Origin: Mycobacterium mantenii
GTDB taxonomy: Bacteria; Actinomycetota; Actinomycetes; Mycobacteriales; Mycobacteriaceae
Direction of reading: 5' to 3'
Assembly (NCBI RefSeq): GCF_010731775.1
Contig: NZ_AP022590.1
Span: 3,844,001-3,908,000 of the forward strand
DNA: 64,000 bases
In this document: in pieces, positions 17,298 to 26,008 of the stretch
Layout: each line of letters opens with the position of its first letter
Numbering within the stretch: the stretch's first letter is position 1
Position numbers and translations under genes: made by a program
Notes under the pieces: model-generated
What the model was told of the DNA's origin: nothing
Database searches by the model: none
Seen by the model: the letters and a program-made list of their open reading frames with translations, nothing else

Positions 17298-18619
17298 GGC
17301 CGCGGCGCACCGAGGCGGTAGACCCGCCAGCCCGCCTGTTGCCAGCGGGCGACGTCCAGGCAGGCGCGGCCGTCCACGATGACGCGGGCGCGCACCCGGT
17401 CGGCCAGGTCGTCGGGGTCCATGTCGACGAACTGCCGCCACTCGGTGAGCACCAGCACCGCATCCGCGCGCTCGCAGGCCTCTTCGACCGAGACCGCGTA
17501 GTTCAGCGTCGGGAATAGGCGTTGCGCGTTGTCCAGGGCCTTGGGGTCATAGACGTTGACCGCGGCGCCGTTGAGCTGCAGTTGACCCGCGACGTTGAGC
17601 GCGGGTGAGTCGCGCACGTCGTCGGACTCGGGTTTGAACGCGGCACCGAGCACCGCGATGTTCGCGCCCAGCAGCGACCCACCGCAGGCAGCGCTGGCCA
17701 GTTCCACCATCCGGGTGCGGCGGCGCATGTTGATGCTGTCCACCTCACGCAGGAACGTCAGCGCCTGGTCGGCCCCCAGCTCGCCGGCGCGCGCCATGAA
17801 GGCGCGGATGTCCTTGGGCAGGCAGCCGCCACCGAAACCCAAACCGGCATTGAGGAATTGGCGTCCGATCCGGGGGTCGTAACCCAGCGCATCGGCCAGC
17901 AGGCTGACGTCGGCGCCCGCGGCCTCGCATACCTCGGAGATCGCGTTGATGAACGAAATCTTGGTCGCCAGAAAGGCATTGGCGGAAACCTTGACCAGCT
18001 CCGCGGTCTGCAAGTCCGTGACCAGGAACGGCACCCCGGCGTCGAGCAGCGGCCCGTACAGCTCGCGAACGGCGACCTCGGCACGCGTCGATTCCGGTTT
18101 GATGCCCAGCACGATGCGGTCCGGATTGAGGGTGTCCTGCACGGCGTAGCCTTCACGCAAGAACTCTGGATTCCAGGCGATTTCGACGTCGACACCGTGC
18201 GGTGCCAGCGCGGCGGCCCGCTGGTTCAGCTCGGCCGCGGTGCCCACCGGAACCGTCGACTTGCCCACCAGCACCGCCGAACTCGTCAACCGCGGCACCA
18301 GCGCATCGATCACGGCGTAGACATGGCGCAGATCCGCGCCGTATTCGCCCTTCTTCTGCGGTGTGCCCACCCCCAAGAAGTGCACGTCCGCGAAGTCGGC
18401 CGCCATGTCGTAGTCGGTGGTGAACCGCAGCCGGCCCTCGGCCAGGTTCTCCTTCAACAGCTTTCGCAGGCCGGGCTCGTAGAAGGGAATGTCACCCCCG
18501 GCGAGCTTGGCGACCTTCCCGGGATCGATATCGATCCCGAGCACGTCGTGTCCCAGTGCCGCCATCCCGACCGCGTGGGTGGCGCCGAGGTAACCCGTGC
18601 CAAACACGGTGCATCGCAT
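17294..18619 (-). CDS. udgA: UDP-glucose 6-dehydrogenase
   Basis: A 441-residue enzyme that oxidises UDP-glucose to UDP-glucuronate with two NAD+. The Rossmann motif GTGYLG is at residues 7-12. The catalytic cysteine is C266 within GFGGGCLPKD, and the general-acid/base region holds NPEFLREG near 150-157. K210 in AELVKVSANAFLA is the conserved central lysine. The C-terminal UDP-binding domain begins near residue 300 with GAAFKPESDDVRDSP. Length is typical. Corresponds to Rv0322. It lies 94 bp downstream of the first actin-fold paralogue on the same strand, so read-through is possible. Confidence 0.95.
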   Translation of the reverse strand: MRCTVFGTGYLGATHAVGMAALGHDVLGIDIDPGKVAKLAGGDIPFYEPGLRKLLKENLAEGRLRFTTDYDMAADFADVHFLGVGTPQKKGEYGADLRHVYAVIDALVPRLTSSAVLVGKSTVPVGTAAELNQRAAALAPHGVDVEIAWNPEFLREGYAVQDTLNPDRIVLGIKPESTRAEVAVRELYGPLLDAGVPFLVTDLQTAELVKVSANAFLATKISFINAISEVCEAAGADVSLLADALGYDPRIGRQFLNAGLGFGGGCLPKDIRAFMARAGELGADQALTFLREVDSINMRRRTRMVELASAACGGSLLGANIAVLGAAFKPESDDVRDSPALNVAGQLQLNGAAVNVYDPKALDNAQRLFPTLNYAVSVEEACERADAVLVLTEWRQFVDMDPDDLADRVRARVIVDGRACLDVARWQQAGWRVYRLGAPRP

Positions 18620-18713
18620 ACAACCGGTGTAGGTGGCCCCGATGAGCTAACTGCATCGTGAGGCTAAGCGGGAGGCAAACGGCAGATGACAGGTGGCCGC
18701 CGTCAGGCCCAGC

Positions 18714-20174
18714 TCAGAAGTGACCAAATCCGCCGTGGCCGCCGCCGAAGCCGCCGTGGCCGCCGCCGAAGCCCGGAATTCCGGGGAAGCCGCCGCCGCC
18801 GTGCGGTCCTTCGCCGCCGCCGTGCGGTCCTCCGCCATCATGTCCGCCTCCCGGCGGACCACCGAAGCCCGGCCCGCCAAGGCCCGGGATCGGCAGCGGA
18901 ATGGGCACCGGGATCGGCGCCACCGCGGGCGGAGGGGGCGGCGGAGCCGCCGGCGCCGGTGCGGGAGCCTCCGGCACCGGGACCGGAGCAGGAGCCGCCG
19001 GCGCGGGAGCCGGAGCCGCCGGCGCGGGAGCGGGCGCCTCCGGCGCCGGAGCGGGAGCCTGCGGAACGGCTGCCGGGGCGGGCGCCGCCGGCGCGGGTGC
19101 CTGTTCCGGAGCCGGCGCCGCGGGAGCCGGAGCGGGCCGGGTGGGCGCGACGACGACGTTCTGGTTCGGGCTGGGTTGCACGTTGGCCGTCGGCCTGATG
19201 GCGATGGCCAGTGACACGACCAGTGCCACCACGCCGATCACGAAGATCCCCGCGACCACGCTTCCCACCAGCTTGAACGAGCGGCGCTCGGGGTAGTCCG
19301 CGCTGACCAAGTCCGTCGCGGCGTGCGAGCCGGTGAAGAACTCGTCCGGGTCGTCGGGCACGGCGCTGTACGCGAGTCCGTCCGCGCCGGCCTCGCCCGG
19401 GGTTTCGAAGTAGCCCGGCGCCACGGCCAACGGGTTGATCGCGCCGGTGCCGGGGTCCTGCGCGTAAGCCAGTGCGGCGGTGGACGACGAGAACAGCGGA
19501 GCATGCGCCGACGCCAGCGCCGCGCCGCGGGCCAGCGCCGTGTCCGGTTCCTCGGGCGCCGTCAGCGGCAGCGTGGTCGCCGCCTCCAGGGCGGGCTTGA
19601 TCATCGGGATGTCGATGCCGGAGCCGACGACGAACACGGCATCCGGCCGGCTTTCCATATTCTCCGCGCCAGAGACCAGACGGGCTAGCTCGGCGACGGC
19701 CGCCTCGTCGTCTTCAGGGAGGACTTGGCGCCGAACATCGGCGATCGATCCGTCCGCGCTGTCGACGACCGCTAGCGTGGCGGTGTCGGGCTCGATGTAC
19801 AGCAGGGCCGTCTGCGCGTAGTTGGTCTGGTGGCCGACCGCCTGGGCCAGCGCCGCCGCGGCCAAGAAGGCCGAGACGAGCATCACATTTTCGACTTTGT
19901 GGGCGGCCAGCTTGTCGCGCAACGCGGCGGCTTCGAGGGGATCGGTGAACGTGACGCCGGTCGACGCCAGTTGATAGCCGCCTTCTGCCGCGCCTTGACG
20001 GGTCCCCAAGATGGCCGAGACTACCTGGTCCGAGGCGGTTACCGTTGCTGCATCAGCGGCCGCGGCGACGTCGAAATTGTCTTCATCGACGGTCGCGCCG
20101 TCGCCGTTTTCCCCCTCGACCAGCACCATCCGGACTGCCGTCGGCGCCATCGACACACCAAGTACGGTGTCCAA
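18714..20174 (-). CDS. Actin-fold-like membrane protein, paralogue A
   Basis: A 486-residue protein started by TTG behind a GGAGGAG Shine-Dalgarno. The head (about 1-225) shows a degenerate actin/Hsp70 pattern: VLGVSMAPTAVRMVLVEGE at 4-22, ATLAVVDSADGS near 151-162, VGSGIDIPMIKPALEA near 201-216, then ALARGAALASA. A linker follows with STAALAYAQDPGTG. One membrane helix lies at about 302-326. The outer part is Pro/Ala-rich to about 440 and then Gly/His/Phe-rich to the end (GGHGGFGGGHGGFGHF). Current databases may call this head DUF7159; I am not certain. Catalytic residues typical of ATPases are weak, so it may bind without hydrolysing. Function unknown. Confidence 0.8.
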   Translation of the reverse strand: MDTVLGVSMAPTAVRMVLVEGENGDGATVDEDNFDVAAAADAATVTASDQVVSAILGTRQGAAEGGYQLASTGVTFTDPLEAAALRDKLAAHKVENVMLVSAFLAAAALAQAVGHQTNYAQTALLYIEPDTATLAVVDSADGSIADVRRQVLPEDDEAAVAELARLVSGAENMESRPDAVFVVGSGIDIPMIKPALEAATTLPLTAPEEPDTALARGAALASAHAPLFSSSTAALAYAQDPGTGAINPLAVAPGYFETPGEAGADGLAYSAVPDDPDEFFTGSHAATDLVSADYPERRSFKLVGSVVAGIFVIGVVALVVSLAIAIRPTANVQPSPNQNVVVAPTRPAPAPAAPAPEQAPAPAAPAPAAVPQAPAPAPEAPAPAPAAPAPAPAAPAPVPVPEAPAPAPAAPPPPPPAVAPIPVPIPLPIPGLGGPGFGGPPGGGHDGGGPHGGGEGPHGGGGFPGIPGFGGGHGGFGGGHGGFGHF

Positions 20175-20338
20175 AGCTCCTCCAATAGTCGGTTGCTAGC
20201 CTTTCACGGCGGGGGCGGGCTCGGCGCACGGTCTGATGGCGCGAAACATCGCTAAGTCCCCACCGTTATTCCCCTAAAAACCCGATTTTACGCTTGTTCG
20301 GCACTCGGGTACCGGCCCGGACCGGACCGCGCCCCGGT

Positions 20339-21499
20339 CTACGGGGACGGAATTCCCGTGCCCAGGTGGCGTTGCAGCCAATCCTCCCAAAGTTGATGGT
20401 CGTCGGAATGAGGCGAGGGTTGCGGTGGCGACGCCGGCGCCTGGGGCGGTGGCGACGCCGGCGCCTGGGGCGGTGGCGACACCGGCGCCGGCGACGGTGG
20501 TTCCGGCGCTGCCGGCGGCGAGGGCGGGCCCGTCGGGCCGGCGTCCGGATTCTGCGGCGCGACGACGTTCGTGCTGACGTCGGGCGGCTGGTCCGCGTGC
20601 GGGCGGATACCGAAGACGAGGGCCAGCGCCAACGCCACGATGCCGCCGACGAAGACCGTCGTCACGGCGGCGATCGTCAAGATCGACTTGCGGCTGCGCC
20701 GCCGGCGAGACGGGGCGTCGGCATGGGCATCGGATGCCGGGTCGTCTTCGGCGCTGTACGCGAGTTCGACGGCAGCGACCGAGGCGGTATGCGCGGCCGG
20801 CATCGCCACCGTGCGCGGCGCTCCCAGTCTCGCGTTCGCCGCGGCCAGCGAGGCGCCGCGTGCCAGGGCCATCTCGGGTTCCTCGGGTGTGGTCACCGAC
20901 AGCGCGGTCGCCGCCTCGAGCGTCGGCTTGATCGACGGAATGTCGACCTCCGAGCCGACCAGAAACACCCCGTCGGGTCGCGCGCTCATCGACTCGGCGT
21001 CCGAGACCATCGCGGTCAGCTTCGCCAGCGCGGCGTCGTCGCTGCCGGGCAGCGGGTGCCGGTGCACGTCGGTGACCGTCCCGTCGGAGGTGTCGACGAC
21101 TGCCAGGGTCGCGCTGCTTGCCTCGACGAGCAGTAACGCGGTGCGGGCCCAGTTCGTGGCGCTGCCCATGGCCTGCGCCAGCGCGGCCGCGGCCATGACC
21201 GCCGAGACCAGCATCACGTTCTCAATCTTGCGTGACTTCAACGCGTCTCGCAGCGCCGCCGCCTTGACGGGGTCGGTCCAGCTCACCCCGCTGGATTTGA
21301 CCCGATACCCGCCCTGGGCGGCGCTGTCCCGGGTTCCGAGAATGGCTGCGACGACGTGATTCGCTGCGGCGACAGGGCTTTCATCACCCGCGACATCAAA
21401 ACCGTCCTGATCGACAGTCACCCCGCCGGCGGCTTCACCTTCGATGAGCACCATGCGGACTGTCTCAGGTGCCATAGACACGCCAAGTACGACATCCAC
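20339..21499 (-). CDS. Actin-fold-like membrane protein, paralogue B
   Basis: A 386-residue member of the same family, started by GTG right behind GGAGGAGC. The head carries VLGVSMAPETVRMVLIEGE, ATLAVVDTSDGT, VGSEVDIPSIKPTLEAAT and ALARGASLAAA in the family order. The STAALAYAxDPGTG linker is lost; a shorter linker with TASVAAVELAYSAEDD takes its place. The membrane helix is at about 268-292. The outer tail is the shortest: Pro/Ala repeats (APASPPPQ twice), and no Gly/His tail. It ends instead in a compact charged-aromatic segment, DDHQLWEDWLQRHLG. That different ending suggests a specialised partner. Confidence 0.8.
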   Translation of the reverse strand: MDVVLGVSMAPETVRMVLIEGEAAGGVTVDQDGFDVAGDESPVAAANHVVAAILGTRDSAAQGGYRVKSSGVSWTDPVKAAALRDALKSRKIENVMLVSAVMAAAALAQAMGSATNWARTALLLVEASSATLAVVDTSDGTVTDVHRHPLPGSDDAALAKLTAMVSDAESMSARPDGVFLVGSEVDIPSIKPTLEAATALSVTTPEEPEMALARGASLAAANARLGAPRTVAMPAAHTASVAAVELAYSAEDDPASDAHADAPSRRRRSRKSILTIAAVTTVFVGGIVALALALVFGIRPHADQPPDVSTNVVAPQNPDAGPTGPPSPPAAPEPPSPAPVSPPPQAPASPPPQAPASPPQPSPHSDDHQLWEDWLQRHLGTGIPSP

Positions 21500-21639
21500 C
21501 GCTCCTCCAGATCATCCGAAATTGGTTGCTGTGCCATGTTTGAGAGGTAACCGAACTCACAGACAGTTCTGCCGCGGCCACACCCCCAATTCGCCACCCT
21601 AGCGCGCCGGGTCAGGTACGTCCGTGAACGGCGAACGCG

Positions 21640-23049
21640 CTACCTGTGGCCGTGACCACCCCCGAAGCCGTGGCCGCCGAAACCATGACCACCACCGAAA
21701 CCATGGCCGCCGCCAAATCCGTGACCGCCAAAGAGGCCGTGACCGCCAAACGGACCCTGATTACCGAAGGGGCCGTGGCCACCACCCAGCCCGGGGACCG
21801 GCAGGCGGGGCGGCGGGACGAACACCGGGGGTGGCAGGACCGGTATGGGCGGAGCGGCGGGAGGCGGCGGGGCGATGGGAGCCGGCGGTGCGACGGGGCG
21901 TGGCGCGGCCAACGGCTGCGGCGGCGCAATTTTCGGCTGAGCCTGCACTGGCGGCCCAGGCTTGGGCGGCGCCGGCGTAGGGGCTGGGACGACGATGTTC
22001 TCGTTGGGGCTTGGCCGCAAGGCAACGGTCGGGCGAATGCTGATCGCCAGCGCGATTTCCAGGGCCACCACCGCGGCGATGAAGATCACCGCCAACGTGC
22101 TGCTGACCAGCAGGAGAGACTTGCGCCGGCGGGCGCGTTCGTCCAGGCCGATGAGGGTTTTGGCGTCAGCGTCATCGTCGGCCACGGCGCTGTAGGCGAC
22201 GTTGGTTTTGCCCTGATCGACGTCGGCGGCCAGAGCCGCGATGTGGCTGCGGTATTCGGGCCGATATCCCGGCACCAGGCCGGGATATTGTCCGGCGAGG
22301 ACGAGCGGGTCGACCTCTCCGGTGCCCGGATCCAGCGCGTAGGCCAGCGCGGCCGTCGACGACGCGAACAGCGGCGCATTCGCGGCCGCCAGCGCGGCGC
22401 CTCGCGCCAGAGCCATCTCCGGCTCGTCGGGCACGGACAACTCGAGTGAGGTCGCGGCCTCCAACGCCGGCTTGATCAGCGGGATGTCGACGCCGGAACC
22501 GACCAGAACCAGGCCTTCCGGATGCGTTTCGAGCGCCTCGGCGGCGGCCATGTCGACGAGTTCGGCTACCGCTTCGTCCTCGTCGTCCGCGAGGACCCTG
22601 CGGCGCACCTCCGAGACCGAACCGTCGGCGGTGTCGACCACGGCCAGGGTTGCGCTGTACGGCTCGACGAACAGCAACGCGGTGCGCGTGTAGTTGGTGG
22701 CGTCGCCGACAGCCTGCGTCAGCGCGGCCGCGGCCATGAACGCCGAGACCAGCATGACGTTTTCGACCTTGTGGGCGATCAGCGCGTCGCGCAGCATCGC
22801 CGCCTCGACGTGATCGGTCCAGGCCACACCCGTCGACAGCAGCTGGTAGCCGCCCTCGGTGGCGCCTTCCCGGGTGCCGAGAATCGCCGAGACCACTTCG
22901 TTGGGGGCAGTGCCGGGCGCGGCGGTGCGTTGGGTGTCGACGTCGAAGTCGTCCTCGTCGACGGTGACCCCGTCGGCGCATTCGCCTTCGACCAGCACCA
23001 TGCGCACCTTCGTCGGCGTCATCGAGACGCCGAGCACGATGCCCACCAC
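21640..23049 (-). CDS. Actin-fold-like membrane protein, paralogue C
   Basis: A 469-residue member starting at tandem GTG codons (23049 or 23046) behind GGGGAG. The head shows VLGVSMTPTKVRMVLVEGE, ATLAVVDTADGS, VGSGVDIPLIKPALEAAT and ALARGAALAAANAPLFASS. The linker STAALAYALDPGTGEVDPL is intact and is followed by a Tyr-rich stretch. The membrane helix is at about 318-342 after a basic RARRRK stop-transfer patch. The tail is Pro/Ala-rich, then a Gly/His/Phe run with repeated GGHGFGG units to the end. It lies between B and D on the same strand. Function unknown. Confidence 0.8.
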   Translation of the reverse strand: MVGIVLGVSMTPTKVRMVLVEGECADGVTVDEDDFDVDTQRTAAPGTAPNEVVSAILGTREGATEGGYQLLSTGVAWTDHVEAAMLRDALIAHKVENVMLVSAFMAAAALTQAVGDATNYTRTALLFVEPYSATLAVVDTADGSVSEVRRRVLADDEDEAVAELVDMAAAEALETHPEGLVLVGSGVDIPLIKPALEAATSLELSVPDEPEMALARGAALAAANAPLFASSTAALAYALDPGTGEVDPLVLAGQYPGLVPGYRPEYRSHIAALAADVDQGKTNVAYSAVADDDADAKTLIGLDERARRRKSLLLVSSTLAVIFIAAVVALEIALAISIRPTVALRPSPNENIVVPAPTPAPPKPGPPVQAQPKIAPPQPLAAPRPVAPPAPIAPPPPAAPPIPVLPPPVFVPPPRLPVPGLGGGHGPFGNQGPFGGHGLFGGHGFGGGHGFGGGHGFGGHGFGGGHGHR

Positions 23050-23295
23050 CGTTAGGCTCCCCTGCTCATTTCGCTGCGCTGCTCAATGCCCCCCATCGGC
23101 AGCACCACTATTCAGCGATCACCAGGGATTTCCCGCCGCAGCAATGCGTGGCCCGCGTGCCCGCATATATTGCTGGGCTGATGAAATTCTGGCGGGTGAG
23201 GCGATATTTTTTGGCCAGCCTCAATATCCCAACCTTACCCGCGTGATCTAGGCAGGGGTAAGCGCCAATCACTGTGGGTTGCTTGGCAAACCGGG

Positions 23296-23830
23296 CTAGT
23301 GGTGGCCGCCGCCCCCACCGCCACCGCCGAAGCCGCCACCGCCGTGGCCGCCGCCGAAGCCGCCGAAGCCACCGCCACCAGGGGCCGGCGCGTGACCGCC
23401 GCCGAAGCCGCCGAAGCCACCGCCACCAGGGGCCGGCGCGTGACCGCCGCCGAAGCCGCCGAGGCCACCGCCGCTGGGGCCGCCCGCGGGCGGTGTGGGA
23501 ACGTGGCCGCCGCCCAAGCCGCCCGGAACGCCACCAGGCGCCGGGGCGTGGCCGCCGCCCAAACCACCCGGACCGCCCGAACCCGGGGTGGGCACGTGGC
23601 CGCCGCCCAGGCCGCCCGGTCCGCCGGAACCCGGGGTGGGCACGTGCCCGCCAGCCGAGCCCGGTGTCGGAACATGGCCGCCACCCGAACCACCCGAACC
23701 ACCCGGGCCGCTCTCACCCGGCGTGGGCACGTGGCCGCCCGGTCCACCCGAACCCGGCGTGGGAACGTGCCCGCCACCCGAACCACCGGAACCGCCCGGA
23801 CCGCTCTCACCCGGCGACGGATTATGGCCG
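23296..23830 (-). repeat. Gly/His/Pro tandem repeats in paralogue D
   Basis: Two nearly perfect 51-base units begin at 23347 and 23398 and encode GFGGFGGGHAPAPGGGG. Upstream in the gene (higher coordinates) are several diverged units of about 48 to 60 bases encoding GGHVPTPGSGGPGG or GGHVPTPGESGPGGSGG. The repeat length is a multiple of three throughout, so copy-number change would keep the frame. The region is prone to assembly collapse. Confidence 0.8.
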
Positions 23831-25299
23831 CCGCCGTAGTTACCGGGGCCGTTCGGCTTGGGAGGGGTGCCTTCACCCGGGGGCATCTGGTGCGGCGGTG
23901 ATTGCGGAACGCTGCCGCCGGCCTGCGGGGGCGACGGCGGCTGAGGGATGTGCACCGGCGGCTGGGGCTGCACCGGTTGCGGGATGGACAGGTGCGGCGG
24001 GACCGCCAGCTGCGGGGGGTTGTCGACCGGGTTGGGAAGCGGGATGCGGACCGGCACCGGAACCGGGACCGGCGGGACCACAACGGGGGCCGGGACAACC
24101 GGGGCGGCGGGAAGCGGAGGGGCCGCGGGTGGCGGAACCGCGGGCACCGGCGCGGCGACCGGGGGGCTCAACGGCTGGGGTGCCGCCACCGGGGCGGGCT
24201 GGCTGAGCTTCGCCAGCGGTTCGGACGCCTGCACCGGAGCCGGGGCCGGGGCCTGCTCGGGGACAATGAGGTGCTGGCCCGGGGTGGGCTGCAGCGCAAC
24301 GGTTCCCGTCGTGCGGATGCCGATCGCCAACGCGATCTCGAGCGCCAGCACCGCGCTGATACCGACCACCGCCAGGCCGCTGCCGACCAGCAGGACCGGC
24401 CGCCGCTTCGGCTGGCTCTCTTCGGGAAGGAAGAGCTTCTCGATGACGACGGTCGGTGAATCGGCGTCGTCGTCTCCCACCGCGCTATAGGCGAGCTCGT
24501 CGTCACCGGACTCCGGCCCCAACGGAACATAGAGGTATTCGGGAAGGGAGTACTGGTCGACCGCGCCGGTGCCGGGGTCCTGCGCGTAGGCCAGCGCGGC
24601 CGTCGACGAGGCAAACAGCGGCGCGTTCGCCGACGCCAGGGCCGCACCGCGGGCCAACGCCGTCTCCGGCTCCTCGGCGACACTCACGTCGAGGAACGTC
24701 GTCGACTGCAAAACAGGTTTCAACGGCGCGACGTCGATGCCCGAGCCGACCAGGAACAGCCCGCCCGGCGGGAGTTCCAGCTTCTCCATCCCGCCGACCA
24801 TCGCGCTGAGCTGCTCGGCGGCGTCGCCGTAGGACTCGGCGTGGATCTGTTGCTTGTAGACGTCCGGAATGGAACCGTCAGAGGTCTCGACCACCGCCAG
24901 CGTCGCGGTGTCGGGCTCCACCAGCAGCACGGCAGTGCGCTCGTAACCCATTGCCCCGCCGACGTTTTGCGCCAGCGCGGCCGCGGCCAGGAAGGCCGAG
25001 ACCAGCATCACGTTGTCGATCCGGTGAGCGGCCAGCGCGTCGCGCAACGCCGCGGCTTCGAGGTGATCCGTCCACGTCACGCCGATGGACGACAGCTCAA
25101 GGCCCGCGTCGACCGCGCCTTCGCGGGTGCCGAGGATGGCCGATATCACCTGGTCGGGCCCGGTCGCGGTGGCCGGATCGTCGGCGTCGGTGACGTCGAA
25201 TGTGTCCTCTTCCACCGTGGCGCCGTCGGCGTATTCGCCTTCCAGGACGACCATTTGGATCGATGACGGTGCCATCGACACCCCGAGCACGATATCCAA
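23296..25299 (-). CDS. Actin-fold-like membrane protein, paralogue D (largest, repeat tail)
   Basis: A 667-residue member, read from the TTG at 25299 with GGAGG at 25308-25312 eight bases upstream; a longer frame to 25335 lacks homology to the paralogues. The head holds LGVSMAPSSIQMVVLEGE, ATLAVVETSDGS, VGSGIDVAPLKPVLQ and ALARGAALASANAPLFASS. The membrane helix is near 333-357. The outer part exceeds 300 residues: Pro/Ala/Val first, then Pro/Gln, then a long Gly-rich region of tandem GGHVPTPGSGGPGG and GFGGFGGGHAPAPGGGG units, ending GGGGGGGHH. It is the first gene downstream of dcd on the minus strand. Function unknown. Confidence 0.8.
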   Translation of the reverse strand: MDIVLGVSMAPSSIQMVVLEGEYADGATVEEDTFDVTDADDPATATGPDQVISAILGTREGAVDAGLELSSIGVTWTDHLEAAALRDALAAHRIDNVMLVSAFLAAAALAQNVGGAMGYERTAVLLVEPDTATLAVVETSDGSIPDVYKQQIHAESYGDAAEQLSAMVGGMEKLELPPGGLFLVGSGIDVAPLKPVLQSTTFLDVSVAEEPETALARGAALASANAPLFASSTAALAYAQDPGTGAVDQYSLPEYLYVPLGPESGDDELAYSAVGDDDADSPTVVIEKLFLPEESQPKRRPVLLVGSGLAVVGISAVLALEIALAIGIRTTGTVALQPTPGQHLIVPEQAPAPAPVQASEPLAKLSQPAPVAAPQPLSPPVAAPVPAVPPPAAPPLPAAPVVPAPVVVPPVPVPVPVRIPLPNPVDNPPQLAVPPHLSIPQPVQPQPPVHIPQPPSPPQAGGSVPQSPPHQMPPGEGTPPKPNGPGNYGGGHNPSPGESGPGGSGGSGGGHVPTPGSGGPGGHVPTPGESGPGGSGGSGGGHVPTPGSAGGHVPTPGSGGPGGLGGGHVPTPGSGGPGGLGGGHAPAPGGVPGGLGGGHVPTPPAGGPSGGGLGGFGGGHAPAPGGGGFGGFGGGHAPAPGGGGFGGFGGGHGGGGFGGGGGGGGHH

Positions 25300-25307
25300 T
25301 ACAAACC

Positions 25308-25312
25308 CCTCC
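25308..25312 (-). promoter_or_regulatory. Shine-Dalgarno supporting a TTG start for paralogue D
   Basis: GGAGG on the minus strand lies 8 bases before the TTG at 25299. Paralogues A, B and E also have GGAGG-type sites close before non-ATG starts. Confidence 0.6.
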
Positions 25313-25406
25313 AAAGGTATTGCACGATGAACCATGGCCAGGCGGAGGAAAAAACCACGGCTAACTAAGTATCGCGCAGAAGGGGAACGCGAGAGCCCCT
25401 CAGAAC

Positions 25407-25979
25407 CTATGTAGTCCTTATGAAGTTCTGATAGGAGCGCGACGGGGTCGGTCCTCGCTGGCCCTGATACTTCGAACCTACTTGCTTACTGCCGTAAGGG
25501 TGTTCGGCAGGACTGGTCAACCGCAGAATGCACAGCTGACCGATCTTCATGCCCGGCCAGAGCGTGATCGGCAGGTTGGCGACATTGGACAGCTCCAGCG
25601 TGATGTGACCGCTGAAGCCGGGGTCGATGAACCCGGCGGTCGAGTGCGTCAGCAGGCCGAGGCGGCCCAGCGACGACTTGCCCTCCAGGCGCCCCGCGAG
25701 GTCGTCGGGCAAGGTGATGAGCTCCAGCGTCGAGCCGAGCACGAACTCGCCGGGATGCAGCACGAACGGCTCACCGGCGACGGGTTCGACCAAGGTGGTC
25801 AGCTCGTCCTGTTGCTTGGCCGGGTCGATGTGGGTGTAGCGGGTGTTGTTGAACACCCGGAACATGCAGTCAAGCCGCACGTCGATGCTGGACGGCTGCA
25901 CCAGGCTGGCTTCGAACGGGTCGATGCCCAGCCGCCCGGTGGTGATTTCGGCCCTGAGGTCGCGATCGGAGAGCAGCAC
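25407..25979 (-). CDS. dcd: dCTP deaminase, dUMP-forming
   Basis: A 190-residue enzyme of the trimeric dUTPase/dCTP deaminase superfamily. [14 protein letters not shown] lies at 97-110 and [18 protein letters not shown] at 112-129, ending in the catalytic Glu129. [10 protein letters not shown] lies at 28-37, and the C-terminal lid is [14 protein letters not shown]. The M. tuberculosis enzyme (Rv0321) is bifunctional, turning dCTP into dUMP and thereby feeding dTMP synthesis. Full length and all motifs are intact. It is on the same strand as the four actin-fold paralogues and lies 107 bp upstream of paralogue D. Confidence 0.96.
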   Translation of the reverse strand: MLLSDRDLRAEITTGRLGIDPFEASLVQPSSIDVRLDCMFRVFNNTRYTHIDPAKQQDELTTLVEPVAGEPFVLHPGEFVLGSTLELITLPDDLAGRLEGKSSLGRLGLLTHSTAGFIDPGFSGHITLELSNVANLPITLWPGMKIGQLCILRLTSPAEHPYGSKQVGSKYQGQRGPTPSRSYQNFIRTT

Positions 25980-26008
25980 GCGACGAGCCTAGCCGCTGCC
26001 GAACGCGT

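Noticed and set aside
23296..23860. Regular repeats considered as a CRISPR array
   Set aside because: Repeats are contiguous, multiples of three and encode Gly/His/Pro units in frame. There are no unique spacers and no cas genes.
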